A DNA stretch of 64,000 nt from Pseudomonas sp. Leaf58 (GCF_003627215.1 NZ_CP032677.1:5367559-5431558); one strand, 5' to 3'. Shown: positions 8,678-17,815, numbered from the stretch's first letter. Program-made: numbers and translations. Notes: generated from the sequence alone by a model not told the origin.

Positions 8678-8899
8678 CATACGGATTCTGAATCGACCAG
8701 GTCGGCCGAAGGCGCGGGATTGTAGCGTAATTCAAGGCGCGCCGCCCACCCCTGCAAGCACATGCCGGATCAAAGGGCAAGCTGTCTCGCGGGACAACTT
8801 TTCCGCACCGGAACTGCTCCTGCGCAAAGCCTTCCAAGTGCCCCTCTTGTGGCGGATGCCAGAGCATTTGCCAACACTCAACATACGAAGGGTTGCCCC

Positions 8900-9541
8900 G
8901 TGTCCCACATCAAACGACTCACTACATTTCTGCTTCTGTGCTGCGCCTTGCGCGTGTCGACGGCAATGGCCAGCGACACCTTGATCGTTCACGTTTACTT
9001 GCACGATGAGCTGGCAGCCGTCAGCGAGCAATCGCTGCATAGTGACTACCTGCAACACTGGGAAGACGAAATGCACACCTTCACCTCACACCCCATCGAG
9101 GTGGTGTTTCATCGCGACATCGCGGGTATCACCGATATCGACTATGCCGCCAGCAACGATGCTGCCGCCACGCTAGAGGCTTTCCATCGCGCGGTGACCG
9201 AGCTGAAATTCCAGCATTATCCAAGCGGCATCAACAAATCGATCCTGGTGACCGAAAGCGTTTTCCAGACACTCGACAACGGCTACGAAACTCAAGGCCT
9301 GGCACAGTTTGAAGGCAATTTCGCCATTGCCTCACGCGGCTCCTATGCCAGCCTGGCACACGAGATCGGCCACATGCTCGGGGCAACCCATGAAAATGCC
9401 GAAAAACAGATAAAGGTCTGGCCCCTTAAATGCGAGACCTACGTCTTTCCTCAGCGGGCCTGGGACCGGGCGCACTGCTACCGCTACAGCGACGCCAATC
9501 GCGACAACATCACCGCGCACCTACAAAGCCACTCCCAATGA
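8900..9541 (+). CDS. Small secreted zinc metalloprotease-like protein (metzincin motif)
   Basis: A predicted 213-residue exported protein. The GTG start at 8900 has GAAGGG just upstream and opens a signal peptide (HIKRLTTFLLLCCALRVST then AMA-SD). Near residue 155 it has HEIGHMLGATH, a full match to the HExxHxxGxxH zinc-binding and catalytic signature of metzincins. I see no obvious Met-turn after it. Two Cys in the last 40 residues (KCET and HCYR) could form a disulfide. I do not recognise a named family. It might be a protease or a degenerate relative. It is a single gene, divergent from purE and convergent with the LysR gene. Confidence 0.7.
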   Translation: MSHIKRLTTFLLLCCALRVSTAMASDTLIVHVYLHDELAAVSEQSLHSDYLQHWEDEMHTFTSHPIEVVFHRDIAGITDIDYAASNDAAATLEAFHRAVTELKFQHYPSGINKSILVTESVFQTLDNGYETQGLAQFEGNFAIASRGSYASLAHEIGHMLGATHENAEKQIKVWPLKCETYVFPQRAWDRAHCYRYSDANRDNITAHLQSHSQ

Positions 9542-9545
9542 TGCA

Positions 9546-10457
9546 TCAAAGCTCGCCCTGGGCGGCAGCCGACTCGAGCTTGCGCCACAACAGCCGTACG
9601 TTGGCCTTGCGCACCAGGGCGCAGCGGTAAAGGCGTATTTCCAGCGGTACATGCCACTGGCTGCCGCCGCAGATCGCCAGTTCTCCCCGCTCCAGCTCGC
9701 CGCGCATCGACAGGCGCGGCACCCATGCAATCCCCATCCCTTCCAGCGCCATGCTCTTGAGGCTGTCGGCCATGGCCGTCTCATAGACGGTGGTATAACG
9801 CAGATTGCGCTGGCGCAGCAGCAAATTCACCGAACGCCCGAGAAACGCGCCGGCCGTGTAGGCTAGCAGCGGCACGCTGGCCTCGCCTTCCAGGTCGAAC
9901 ATAGGCTTGCCATCGGTGCCCACGGCACACACCGGCAACATTTCCGTGGTGCCCATGTGCATCGACGGGAAGATCTCGGCGTCCATCTGCAAGGCCGCGT
10001 CCGGGTCATAGAAGGCCAACATCAGGTCACAGCCACCTTCGCGTAATGCATGCACAGCATCCCCAACGTTAGTCGCAACCAAGCGGGTGGCAATGTTCAA
10101 GCCTTCGTTACGTAACTGTGCCACCCAACGCGGGAAAAAGCCCGACGCCAGGGAGTGCGCCGCGGCCACCTGAACCACCTCACCCTGCCCGCCCTCAAGA
10201 TGATGCAAATGGCGAAGAATTTCGCTCAACTGGTCGACAACCGTACGCGCTGTGACGAGAAACAGCTGGCCTGCCTCAGTCAATTCGATAGGCGTGCGGG
10301 AACGGTTCACCAACTGCAGGCCCAGCGCTGCTTCCAAGCTGCGGATACGCCGGCTAAACGCCGGTTGAGTGACGAAACGCCGCTCTGCCGCCTGGGAAAA
10401 ACTGCGGGTAGCGGCCAGCGCACTGAAGTCTTCCAGCCATTTGCTTTCAAGGTTCAC
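9546..10457 (-). CDS. LysR-family transcriptional regulator next to aspA
   Basis: This is a 303-residue LysR-type regulator. The N-terminal helix-turn-helix is FSALAATRSFSQAAERRFVTQPAFSRRIRSLE (given in parts: SFSQAAERRFVTQPAFSRRI, about residues 18-37), followed by a substrate-binding domain to the end. I chose GTG 10457 (VNLESKW) because CAGGAG lies 9 bases upstream. An ATG at 10466 would touch that ribosome site. It is divergent from aspA across about 180 bases, so aspartate or fumarate metabolism is a natural target, but the effector is unknown. Its 3' end is 4 bases from the metalloprotease-like gene's stop. Confidence 0.85.
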   Translation of the reverse strand: MNLESKWLEDFSALAATRSFSQAAERRFVTQPAFSRRIRSLEAALGLQLVNRSRTPIELTEAGQLFLVTARTVVDQLSEILRHLHHLEGGQGEVVQVAAAHSLASGFFPRWVAQLRNEGLNIATRLVATNVGDAVHALREGGCDLMLAFYDPDAALQMDAEIFPSMHMGTTEMLPVCAVGTDGKPMFDLEGEASVPLLAYTAGAFLGRSVNLLLRQRNLRYTTVYETAMADSLKSMALEGMGIAWVPRLSMRGELERGELAICGGSQWHVPLEIRLYRCALVRKANVRLLWRKLESAAAQGEL

Positions 10458-10639
10458 GAAGCACATCTCCTGGCGTGCACCAAAATGGAACACGCTCGAA
10501 TGTCAATTGGCGTCACATGAAACACTATGCCGTTTGTGCATAGGTTAGCGTGCATCAGCATTGGCCGCAAAATCAGCTTCAGGCCTAGGATTGGCGCCAT
10601 TCCGGCATGTGCCGGGTCAAAATCGAGATGATATACATC

Positions 10640-12064
10640 ATGTCCTCCGCTGCATCGTTCCGCGTCGAAAAAGACCTGTTGGGTACCCTGGAAGTTCCTG
10701 CAGATGCCTACTACGGCATCCAGACTCTGCGCGCTGCCAACAACTTCCACCTCTCTGGTGTTCCGCTGTCGCACTACCCAAAGCTGGTCGTGGCCTTGGC
10801 CATGGTCAAGCAGGCTGCTGCCGACGCCAACCGTGAGCTGGGTCACCTGAGCGATGCCAAGCACGCTGCCATCACTGCAGCCTGCGCCCGCCTGATCCAA
10901 GGCGATTACCACGACCAGTTCGTCGTGGACATGATCCAGGGCGGTGCTGGTACTTCTACCAACATGAACGCCAACGAAGTTATCGCCAACGTTGCACTGG
11001 AGGCCATGGGCCACCAGAAGGGTGAGTACCAGTACCTGCACCCGAACAACGACGTGAACATGGCACAGTCGACCAACGACGCCTACCCGACGGCCATCCG
11101 TCTGGGCCTGCTGCTGGGCCACGACGCCCTGCTGAGCAGCCTCGACAGCCTGATCCAGGCCTTCGCGGCCAAGGGTAAAGAGTTCGACCACGTACTGAAG
11201 ATGGGTCGCACCCAGCTGCAGGACGCCGTACCAATGACGCTGGGCCAGGAATTCCGTGCCTTCGCCACCACCATGACCGAAGACCTGCAGCGCCTGCGCT
11301 CGCTGGCCCCGGAACTGCTGACCGAAATCAACCTGGGCGGCACCGCCATCGGCACCGGCATCAACGCCGACCCTGGCTACCAGGCCCTGGCTGTTCAGCG
11401 TCTGGCTGCTATCAGCGGCCAACCGCTGGTACCGGCTGCCGACCTGATCGAAGCTACCTCCGACATGGGCGCCTTCGTGCTGTTCTCCGGCATGCTCAAG
11501 CGTACCGCCGTCAAGCTGTCGAAGATTTGCAACGACCTGCGCCTGCTGTCCAGCGGCCCACGCACTGGTATCAACGAGATCAACCTGCCAGCGCGTCAAC
11601 CAGGCAGCTCGATCATGCCAGGCAAGGTCAACCCGGTTATCCCGGAAGCGGTCAACCAGGTGGCCTTCGCCATCATGGGCAACGACCTGGCACTGACTGT
11701 CGCCGCCGAGGGTGGCCAGCTGCAGCTGAACGTGATGGAGCCGCTGATCGCCTACAAGATCTTCGACTCGATCCGCCTGCTTCAGCGCGCCATGGACATG
11801 CTGCGCGAGCACTGCATCGTCGGCATCACCGCCAACGAACAGCGCTGCCGTGAACTGGTCGAGCACTCGATTGGCCTGGTCACCGCCCTGAACCCGTACA
11901 TCGGCTACGAAAACGCTACCCGTATCGCCCGCGTTGCCTTGGAAACCGGCCGCGGCGTACTGGAACTGGTGCGTGAAGAGAAGCTGCTGGACGACGCGAT
12001 GCTCGATGACATCCTGCGTCCGGAAAACATGATCGCTCCGCGTCTGGTTCCGCTGAAGGCGTAA
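10640..12064 (+). CDS. aspA: Aspartate ammonia-lyase (aspartase)
   Basis: A 474-residue cytosolic enzyme that splits aspartate into fumarate and ammonia and so feeds the TCA cycle. It carries the fumarase/aspartase signature GSSIMPGKVNP (about residue 320), the catalytic-loop serine in it, the GGAGTSTNMNANEV block near residue 100 and the NDVNMAQSTNDAYPTAIR segment. Fumarase class II shares these, but overall reading (YYGIQTLRAANNF, SDMGAFVLFSG) favours aspartase. The start ATG 10640 (MSSAASF) is chosen over ATG 10628 because of spacing from GAGATG. A strong terminator follows. Confidence 0.92.
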   Translation: MSSAASFRVEKDLLGTLEVPADAYYGIQTLRAANNFHLSGVPLSHYPKLVVALAMVKQAAADANRELGHLSDAKHAAITAACARLIQGDYHDQFVVDMIQGGAGTSTNMNANEVIANVALEAMGHQKGEYQYLHPNNDVNMAQSTNDAYPTAIRLGLLLGHDALLSSLDSLIQAFAAKGKEFDHVLKMGRTQLQDAVPMTLGQEFRAFATTMTEDLQRLRSLAPELLTEINLGGTAIGTGINADPGYQALAVQRLAAISGQPLVPAADLIEATSDMGAFVLFSGMLKRTAVKLSKICNDLRLLSSGPRTGINEINLPARQPGSSIMPGKVNPVIPEAVNQVAFAIMGNDLALTVAAEGGQLQLNVMEPLIAYKIFDSIRLLQRAMDMLREHCIVGITANEQRCRELVEHSIGLVTALNPYIGYENATRIARVALETGRGVLELVREEKLLDDAMLDDILRPENMIAPRLVPLKA

Positions 12065-12121
12065 CCCGGCTGCTGCAAACAGTCTCACCAGGTTAAGGGA
12101 CTAGACACCTCTCAACCTTTC

Positions 12122-12153
12122 AAGGCCCGAGCCAATGCTTCGGGCCTTTTTTT
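12122..12153 (+). terminator. Rho-independent terminator of aspA
   Basis: AAGGCCCGA at 12122-12130 pairs with TCGGGCCTT at 12140-12148 across a 9-base loop and is followed by a run of T to 12153. It is about 57 bases past the aspA stop. Confidence 0.9.
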
Positions 12154-12279
12154 GCCTGACGGATTTTAGTGGCCCGTTGGCGGCACAAGGGCGCTCCAGA
12201 GCAGCGGTTTACCTGGGACCGCGCATATAGGCACACAACTTGCTCCATAATGCGTCCCAGCCCCACGGGATTACCCAGC

Positions 12280-13272
12280 ATGCTGCACAGTCACCTGACT
12301 ACCCTCAACGCGGTTTCGCTGATCCTGAACGTCTTCCAGGCAGACGGTTGCGAGGCATCGGCGCTGCTGGCCGGCAGCGGCATTGGCCCGGCAGACCTGG
12401 GGCATGCCGATGCGCGCATCACCACCCAGCAGGAGCTGCAGGTGTGCGCCAACGCCGTTGCCCGGCGCGAGGACATCGGCCTGGAACTGGGCAGGCGCAT
12501 GCATGTGTCGTGCTACGGCATGCTCGGTTACGCCCTGCTCTCCAGTGCCACTTTGGGTGACGCCTTGCGCCTGGCGCTGCAGTATCCGGCACTGCTGGGA
12601 ACAGTCTTCAAGTTGCGTTTGCTCGACGACGGCCAGCGCGTCTGGTTCAGCGCCAGCGATTACCACGACAGCCCGGCACTTACCGCCTTCAATGCTGAGT
12701 TCTGCCTGGTGTCGCTGAAAGTGATCTGCGACGACCTGCTTGGCCGCCCGCTACCCCTGCTGGGCGCCCGTTTTGAACACCCACGGCCTGGCTACCACGC
12801 GCTCTACGCCGGTGCATTCCAGTGCCCGGTCGGTTTCGACGCCAAAGACAATGCCTTTGCCTTTGAGCGGCGCTGGCTGGACACACCGCTACCGCTGGCC
12901 GACCCGATAACCCACCAGGCCATGAGCGAACGTTGCCGGCGCCTGAACCTGGAGTTCACCGGCCGCCAGGCATGGCTGGGGCGGATTCGCCAACTGCTGA
13001 CACAGCAACTGGATGCCGCGCCTGGGTTGGAAGGGCTGGCACGGCAGATGAACTGCTCATCACGCACCCTGCGCCGGCATTTGCAGGCGTTGGGCAGCAG
13101 TTATCAACAGCTGCTGGATGAGCTGAGGTTCGAGCGGGCCAAGCAGTTGCTGGCCGATGCGCAGATGCCGATCTACCGGATTGCCGAAACATTGGGGTTC
13201 AGTGAGACGGCCAGTTTCCGGCATGCCTTTCAGCGCTGGAGTGGGGTAGCTCCCAGCCACTTCCGCGGTTGA
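12280..13272 (+). CDS. AraC-family regulator with OruR/ArgR-type N-terminal domain
   Basis: This 330-residue protein has an N-terminal arabinose-binding-like domain of the OruR/ArgR type (ADGCEASALLAGSGI, then the YGMLGYALLSSATLGDAL block) and a C-terminal AraC double helix-turn-helix (LARQMNCSSRTLRRHLQALG, then IYRIAETLGFSETASFRHAF). I chose ATG 12280 (MLHSHLTTLN) because ACGGGA lies upstream. An ATG at 12250 would add 10 residues. The gene sits directly upstream of the acetylpolyamine amidohydrolase gene on the same strand, so it may control that operon. The effector is not evident and a polyamine or amino acid is a guess. Confidence 0.85.
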   Translation: MLHSHLTTLNAVSLILNVFQADGCEASALLAGSGIGPADLGHADARITTQQELQVCANAVARREDIGLELGRRMHVSCYGMLGYALLSSATLGDALRLALQYPALLGTVFKLRLLDDGQRVWFSASDYHDSPALTAFNAEFCLVSLKVICDDLLGRPLPLLGARFEHPRPGYHALYAGAFQCPVGFDAKDNAFAFERRWLDTPLPLADPITHQAMSERCRRLNLEFTGRQAWLGRIRQLLTQQLDAAPGLEGLARQMNCSSRTLRRHLQALGSSYQQLLDELRFERAKQLLADAQMPIYRIAETLGFSETASFRHAFQRWSGVAPSHFRG

Positions 13273-13388
13273 CCTGTGCAGGCCAAAGAGCTTGGCCACA
13301 TCGATCCCCTTTTGGCCGTTTGCGTCGTTCTCCGCCACAGACCCGCCCATGACAATGGACCCACGCCAGTACCCACCGGAGAACAACA

Positions 13389-14432
13389 ATGCTGACGATC
13401 TATTCCGATGACCACCGCCTGCACCACGGCCGCTGCGAGCTGATCGACGGCAAGCTTATGCCCTGCTTTGAAATGCCGTCGCGCGCCGAGCATGTGCTGG
13501 ACCAGGTGAAAAAGCGCAACCTCGGTGACATCCAGGGCCCTAGCGACTTCGGCCGCGCGCCGCTGCTGCGCATCCACAGCGCCGACTACCTAGACTTTTT
13601 CCAAGGCGCTTGGGCGCGCTGGGCCGCAATGGGCCAGGAAGGTGACCTGCTACCCTTCACCTGGCCTGCACGCACCCTGCGCCAGGTAAAACCTACAGGC
13701 CTGCACGGTGAGCTGGGCTACTACAGCTTCGATGCCGGCGCGCCGATCACTGCCGGTACTTGGCAGGCGGCTTACAGCGCCGCTCAAGTCGCGCTCACCG
13801 CCCAGGCGGCGATCCAGCAAGGCGCCCATTCGGCGTTTGCCCTGTGCCGCCCGCCAGGGCACCACGCCGCCGGCGAAGTCATGGGCGGCTATTGCTACCT
13901 GAACAACGCCGCCATCGCCGCGCAGGCCTTCCTCGACCAGGGCCGGCGCAAGGTGGCCATCCTCGACGTCGACTACCACCACGGCAACGGTACCCAGGAC
14001 ATCTTCTACAGCCGGGACGATGTGTACTTCGCTTCGATCCATGGCGACCCACGTGATGAGTTCCCGTTCTTCCTCGGCTATGCCGACGAAACCGGTGAAG
14101 GTGCCGGCGAAGGCTGCAACATCAACTACCCGCTGCCGGCCGGCAGCGACTGGGCCGCCTGGAGCGCTGCCCTGGAAGACGCTTGCCAGCGCATCACCAC
14201 CTATGACGCTGACGTGCTGGTGATCTCGTTGGGCGTGGACACCTTCAAGGACGACCCGATCTCCCAGTTCAAGCTGGACAGCCCGGACTACCTGGAAATG
14301 GGCAAGCGCATCGCCCAGCTCGGCAAGCCGACCCTGTTCGTGATGGAAGGCGGCTACGCTGTGGAAGAAATCGGTATCAACGCGGTCAATGTGCTGGAAG
14401 GCTTCCAGCGCGCCCAGCCAGGAGCCCGGTAA
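13389..14432 (+). CDS. aphA: Acetylpolyamine amidohydrolase (histone deacetylase family)
   Basis: A 347-residue zinc enzyme that removes acetyl groups from acetylated polyamines such as acetylputrescine or acetylcadaverine. Deacetylase-family landmarks are present: CRPPGHHA (catalytic His pair at 158-159), GGYCYLNNAAIAAQ, the zinc-binding DVDYHHGNGT (Asp195 and His197), a third ligand at Asp284 (LGVDTFKDDP) and EGGYAVEE near residue 323. GGAGAA precedes the ATG. The stop overlaps the start of the polyamine-binding protein gene by one base (TAATG), indicating translational coupling. Other family members act on proteins or drugs, but the coupling supports polyamines. Confidence 0.88.
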   Translation: MLTIYSDDHRLHHGRCELIDGKLMPCFEMPSRAEHVLDQVKKRNLGDIQGPSDFGRAPLLRIHSADYLDFFQGAWARWAAMGQEGDLLPFTWPARTLRQVKPTGLHGELGYYSFDAGAPITAGTWQAAYSAAQVALTAQAAIQQGAHSAFALCRPPGHHAAGEVMGGYCYLNNAAIAAQAFLDQGRRKVAILDVDYHHGNGTQDIFYSRDDVYFASIHGDPRDEFPFFLGYADETGEGAGEGCNINYPLPAGSDWAAWSAALEDACQRITTYDADVLVISLGVDTFKDDPISQFKLDSPDYLEMGKRIAQLGKPTLFVMEGGYAVEEIGINAVNVLEGFQRAQPGAR

Positions 14433-15535
14433 TGGTCCGACTCAAGCGTCTGCTCGCCCCACTCATCGCCGCCACCCTGTTCACCGGTGCCCTGCACGCC
14501 CAGGCCGAACAACGTACCCTGCGGGTGTATAACTGGTTCGACTACATCACCCCGCAGACGCTCACCGACTTCCAGAAAGACAGCGCTGTGAAGCTGATCT
14601 ACGACATCTTCGACACCAACGAGGCGCTGGAAGCCAAGCTGCTGACCGGTAACTCCGGGTATGACGTGGTGGTGCCGTCCAACGTGTTTCTCGCCAAGCA
14701 GATCGAAGCGGGGGTGTTCCAGCCACTGGACCGCAGCAAGCTACCGAACTGGCAACACCTGGACTCGGCACTGATGAAGCTGATCGAAGCCAACGACCCG
14801 GGTAACAGGTTTGCCGTGCCCTACATGTACGGCACCGTGCTGATCGGCTTCAACCCGGCCAAGGTCAAGGCTGCGCTCGGCGACCACGCCCCAGTGGACA
14901 GCTGGGACCTGATCTTCAAGGAAGAGAACATCGCCAAACTCAAACAGTGCGGTGTGGCGCTGCTCGATTCGCCATCGGAGATTTTGCCGCTGGCCCTGCA
15001 GTACCTAGGCCTGCCACCGAACAGTGACAAGCCGGCCGACTACAAGCAGGCCGAGGCACTGATGCTGAAGATTCGCCCGTACATCACCTACTTCCATTCC
15101 TCGAAGTACATGGCCGACATCGCCAACGGCGATATCTGCGTGGCGGTGGGTTACAGCGGCAGCTTCTCCCAGGCCGCCAACCGCGCCCACGAGGCGAAGA
15201 ACGGGGTGGTGGTGGACATGCGACTACCCAAAGAGGGTGCGCCGATCTGGTTTGACATGCTGGCGATTCCGAAGAACGCGGCCAACCCGGACGATGCCCA
15301 CGCCTTTATCAACTACCTGCTGCGGCCTGAAGTGATTGCGCCGATCAGTGACTTTGTCGGGTACCCGAACCCAAATAAGGATGCGACCGACAAGGTGAGC
15401 CCGGCAATTCGCAACAACCCCAACCTGTATCCGACGGCGGAGGCGATGGCCAAGTTGTATACCCTCAAGCCTTTGGCACGGGATGCAGAGCGGGCCAGGA
15501 CCCGGGCCTGGACACGGATCAAATCCGGTACCTGA
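14432..15535 (+). CDS. Polyamine ABC transporter substrate-binding protein (PotF/SpuD type)
   Basis: This 367-residue periplasmic protein starts with a signal peptide, MVRLKRLLAPLIAATLFTGA with cleavage near HAQA-EQ. The mature sequence opens with LRVYNWFDYITPQTLTDF, the hallmark of PotD/PotF/SpuD-type binding proteins, followed by SGYDVVVPSNVFLAKQIEAG and a Trp-containing SGSFSQAAN/GAPIWFDM ligand region. It should bind putrescine, spermidine or acetylated forms. No permease or ATPase genes follow, so it probably shares a transporter encoded elsewhere. It is translationally coupled to the deacetylase gene. Confidence 0.88.
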   Translation: MVRLKRLLAPLIAATLFTGALHAQAEQRTLRVYNWFDYITPQTLTDFQKDSAVKLIYDIFDTNEALEAKLLTGNSGYDVVVPSNVFLAKQIEAGVFQPLDRSKLPNWQHLDSALMKLIEANDPGNRFAVPYMYGTVLIGFNPAKVKAALGDHAPVDSWDLIFKEENIAKLKQCGVALLDSPSEILPLALQYLGLPPNSDKPADYKQAEALMLKIRPYITYFHSSKYMADIANGDICVAVGYSGSFSQAANRAHEAKNGVVVDMRLPKEGAPIWFDMLAIPKNAANPDDAHAFINYLLRPEVIAPISDFVGYPNPNKDATDKVSPAIRNNPNLYPTAEAMAKLYTLKPLARDAERARTRAWTRIKSGT

Positions 15536-15544
15536 TTTAAGGCC

Positions 15545-15563
15545 GGGGCTGCTTTGCAGCCCC
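15545..15563. terminator. Bidirectional hairpin between convergent genes
   Basis: GGGGCTGC at 15545-15552 pairs with GCAGCCCC at 15556-15563 around a TTT loop, between the polyamine-binding protein gene (plus) and the MocR regulator gene (minus). The following sequence is only moderately T-rich. Confidence 0.6.
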
Positions 15564-15565
15564 AT

Positions 15566-17095
15566 TCACTTTCTCCAGGCCTTGCGCAATTTCATCAAAG
15601 CCTCGGCAATCTCCCCCTCGGGCACCGCCGCAAACCCCAGCACCAGCCCTGCCCGCTTATCCACAGGCACCTGGCTGTCCGCTAGCCAGAAATTGCTTAG
15701 CGGCGTCACCTCCACACCCACCGCTTCGGCCCGGGTTACCAGTTCCTGCTCCCGGGCAAAGTTATCCACATCTACCTTCACATGCAGCCCAGCCGCCACT
15801 TCCGGCATGCCGGCCAACCCTGGAATATCCACAGGCCAACCGGCCTTCAACACGTTTCGCCGGTTCAAAGCCGCCTTGCGCATGCGTCGGATATGCCGCT
15901 GGAAGTGCCCCCGGGCCATGAACTCGGCCATCACGCACTGGCTGCTAACCTCCGAATGCCGTACCGCCAGCGCCCTACCCTGGCTGAACGCCTGCGCCAG
16001 CTGCGGCGGGAGCACCAAGTAACCCAGGCGCAGCGCCGGAAAGGCGATTTTGCCGAAGGTACCCACGTACAACACCCGCCCGTGCCGGTCGAGCGCTGCA
16101 AGCGGGGCCAAGGGGGCGCCGCTGTAGCGGTATTCGCCGTCGTAGTCGTCTTCGATAACCCAGCCATCGCTGCGCTCGGCCCAGGCCAGCAATTCCAGGC
16201 GTCGCGCCAGGCTCATGGTCACCCCGGTCGGGTACTGGTGGGCTGGTGTGACATAGGCCAGCCGGCAATTCGCCAGCTGGCCGAGCCGGCGGCAGTCCAT
16301 GCCATCCTCATCCACTGGCATGCCATGCAGCCTGCCGCCGGCCAGTGCAAAGGCATGCCCGGCCGCGCGGTACCCCGGGTTTTCCACAGCCACACCATCG
16401 CCTGGCTGCAACAGCAACTGTGCACAAAGGCTGATGGCCTGCTGCGCACCACTGGTGATCACAATTTGTTCAGCCGTACAACTCAGGCCACGCGAGCGAC
16501 GCAAGTAGGCCGCGATCAGTTCGCGCAACAGCGGTTCGCCAGCCGGGTCGCCATAGCTCAGTTGCGAAGGGGCTGGTTTGCGCCAGAAACCCGCCTGCAG
16601 CTTGGCCCAGACGTCGAATGGAAACAGGTCGAATGCCGGAATGCCTACCCGAAAAGCACGCGGCGCACCGCTTCGAGGCGGCGGCAAGTGGTTATTTTTC
16701 AGGCGCTGCAAAGGCTCGCTCAAACTTCGGTTGCTGGATAAATCCTCAGTATTTTCTGAAGAAAATGTGGATAACTCTGTTGATAACCCCAGGGATAACC
16801 CTGTGGATAGTTGTGTGGATAGTTTTGGCAGCTGGCTAACGTACGTGCCATCGCCTACTCGGCTTTCGATGAAGCCCTCGGCATAAAGCTGGTCATACGC
16901 ACGCACCACGCTATTGCGCGACAGCGCCAGCATGGCGGCCAGGTCACGGCTGGCCGGTAGCCGCGTGCCACTGCTCAGTCGCCCGTCCAACACCCGCGCG
17001 CGCAACGCCTGGTACAGCTGCTGGCTGAGACCGCGGCGCCGATCGAGGGCGATCCCGGCAGGGTCGAAAGGCAATACAAGGGGCTGCTCGCTCAT
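15566..17095 (-). CDS. MocR-type regulator (GntR helix-turn-helix fused to aminotransferase domain)
   Basis: A 509-residue regulator. The N-terminal winged helix (RRGLSQQLYQALRARVLDGR, then LPASRDLAAMLALSRNSVVR) is followed by a linker at about residues 85-135 and a class I aminotransferase-like domain that should bind pyridoxal phosphate (SYGDPAGEPLLRELIAAYL, EDDYDGEYRY, VGTFGKIAFPALRLGY with the Lys). It is divergent from the PaiB-GNAT-GNAT cluster across 90 bases and probably controls it. The linker contains LST-type tetrapeptide repeats encoded by 12-base DNA repeats that resemble DnaA boxes (separate entry). The ligand is unknown. Confidence 0.88.
   Translation of the reverse strand: MSEQPLVLPFDPAGIALDRRRGLSQQLYQALRARVLDGRLSSGTRLPASRDLAAMLALSRNSVVRAYDQLYAEGFIESRVGDGTYVSQLPKLSTQLSTGLSLGLSTELSTFSSENTEDLSSNRSLSEPLQRLKNNHLPPPRSGAPRAFRVGIPAFDLFPFDVWAKLQAGFWRKPAPSQLSYGDPAGEPLLRELIAAYLRRSRGLSCTAEQIVITSGAQQAISLCAQLLLQPGDGVAVENPGYRAAGHAFALAGGRLHGMPVDEDGMDCRRLGQLANCRLAYVTPAHQYPTGVTMSLARRLELLAWAERSDGWVIEDDYDGEYRYSGAPLAPLAALDRHGRVLYVGTFGKIAFPALRLGYLVLPPQLAQAFSQGRALAVRHSEVSSQCVMAEFMARGHFQRHIRRMRKAALNRRNVLKAGWPVDIPGLAGMPEVAAGLHVKVDVDNFAREQELVTRAEAVGVEVTPLSNFWLADSQVPVDKRAGLVLGFAAVPEGEIAEALMKLRKAWRK
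16766..16825. repeat. Five tandem 12-base DnaA-box-like units inside the MocR gene
   Basis: Units start at 16766, 16778, 16790, 16802 and 16814. Read on the plus strand they are TGTGGATAACTC, TGTTGATAACCC, CAGGGATAACCC, TGTGGATAGTTG and TGTGGATAGTTT. The first holds a perfect DnaA box, the second, fourth and fifth differ by one base, and the third by two. On the minus strand they encode the repeats KLST-QLST-GLSL-GLST-ELST in the linker, so the repeat keeps the reading frame. Confidence 0.85.
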
Positions 17096-17185
17096 GGCAT
17101 TGGACCTATCAAAACAGCTGTTAATGGCTCTTACATAGAACCAATAGCCTGCCTAGGATGAAGCTATCGCACAAGGATACCGAGC

Positions 17186-17815
17186 ATGTACAACAGCAAA
17201 CCCCACCAGGAACACGACCTCGGTCGCCTGCACCAGCACATGCTCGACACCCGCTTGGCCGTTCTGGTCAGCCAGGGCGAGCAAGGCCTGCTGGCCACGC
17301 ATTTGCCGGTGCTGGTCGATACCACCGAAGGTGCATACGGCACTGTCTATGCCCACCTGGCGCGGGCCAACCGCCAGTGGCAGGACCTGGCGCAAGGTAC
17401 CGAGGCACTGCTGGTGTTCCCCGGGGCCGATGCCTATGTCAGCCCTAGCTTTTACCCCAGCAAGGCCGATAATCCCAAGGTGGTGCCGACCTGGAACTAC
17501 CTGGCTGTGCATGCCTATGGGCCAGCCGAGGTGATCCACGACGCCGAGCCGCTGCTGGCTATTGTCAGCCGCCTGACCGAGCGCCATGAGCAAGGCCGCA
17601 GCGAACCGTGGAACATCAGCGACGCCCCGCGTGATTACCTCGATAGCATGCTCCGCGCCATCGTCGGCATCCGCCTGCCCATCGCGCGCCTGCAAGGCGC
17701 ACGCAAGCTCAGCCAAAACCGCTCGGCGCAGGACATTGCTGGTGTGCACGAAGGCCTGAGCGCCAGCCCCGATCATCAGGACAATCAACTCGCGGCGCAC
17801 ATGCGCCAACTCTGA
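17186..17815 (+). CDS. PaiB-like FMN-binding regulator/flavoprotein
   Basis: This 209-residue protein belongs to the PaiB family (split-barrel FMN-binding fold, COG2808). It has the family layout: an N-terminal LGRLHQHMLDTRLAVLVSQG, then AYGTVYAHLARANRQW, ALLVFPGADAYVSPSFYPSK, VVPTWNYLAVHAYG, and the C-terminal GIRLPIARLQGARKLSQNRS. In Bacillus, paiB sits with the polyamine N-acetyltransferase gene paiA. Here two GNAT genes follow directly (12 and then 7 bases apart). It may bind FMN and act as an oxidase or regulator, but the role is not established. Divergent from the MocR gene. Confidence 0.82.
   Translation: MYNSKPHQEHDLGRLHQHMLDTRLAVLVSQGEQGLLATHLPVLVDTTEGAYGTVYAHLARANRQWQDLAQGTEALLVFPGADAYVSPSFYPSKADNPKVVPTWNYLAVHAYGPAEVIHDAEPLLAIVSRLTERHEQGRSEPWNISDAPRDYLDSMLRAIVGIRLPIARLQGARKLSQNRSAQDIAGVHEGLSASPDHQDNQLAAHMRQL

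Noticed and set aside
10454..12088. A 544-codon minus-strand open frame opposite aspA
   Set aside because: It is the antisense shadow of aspartase, which carries the GSSIMPGKVNP signature on the other strand.
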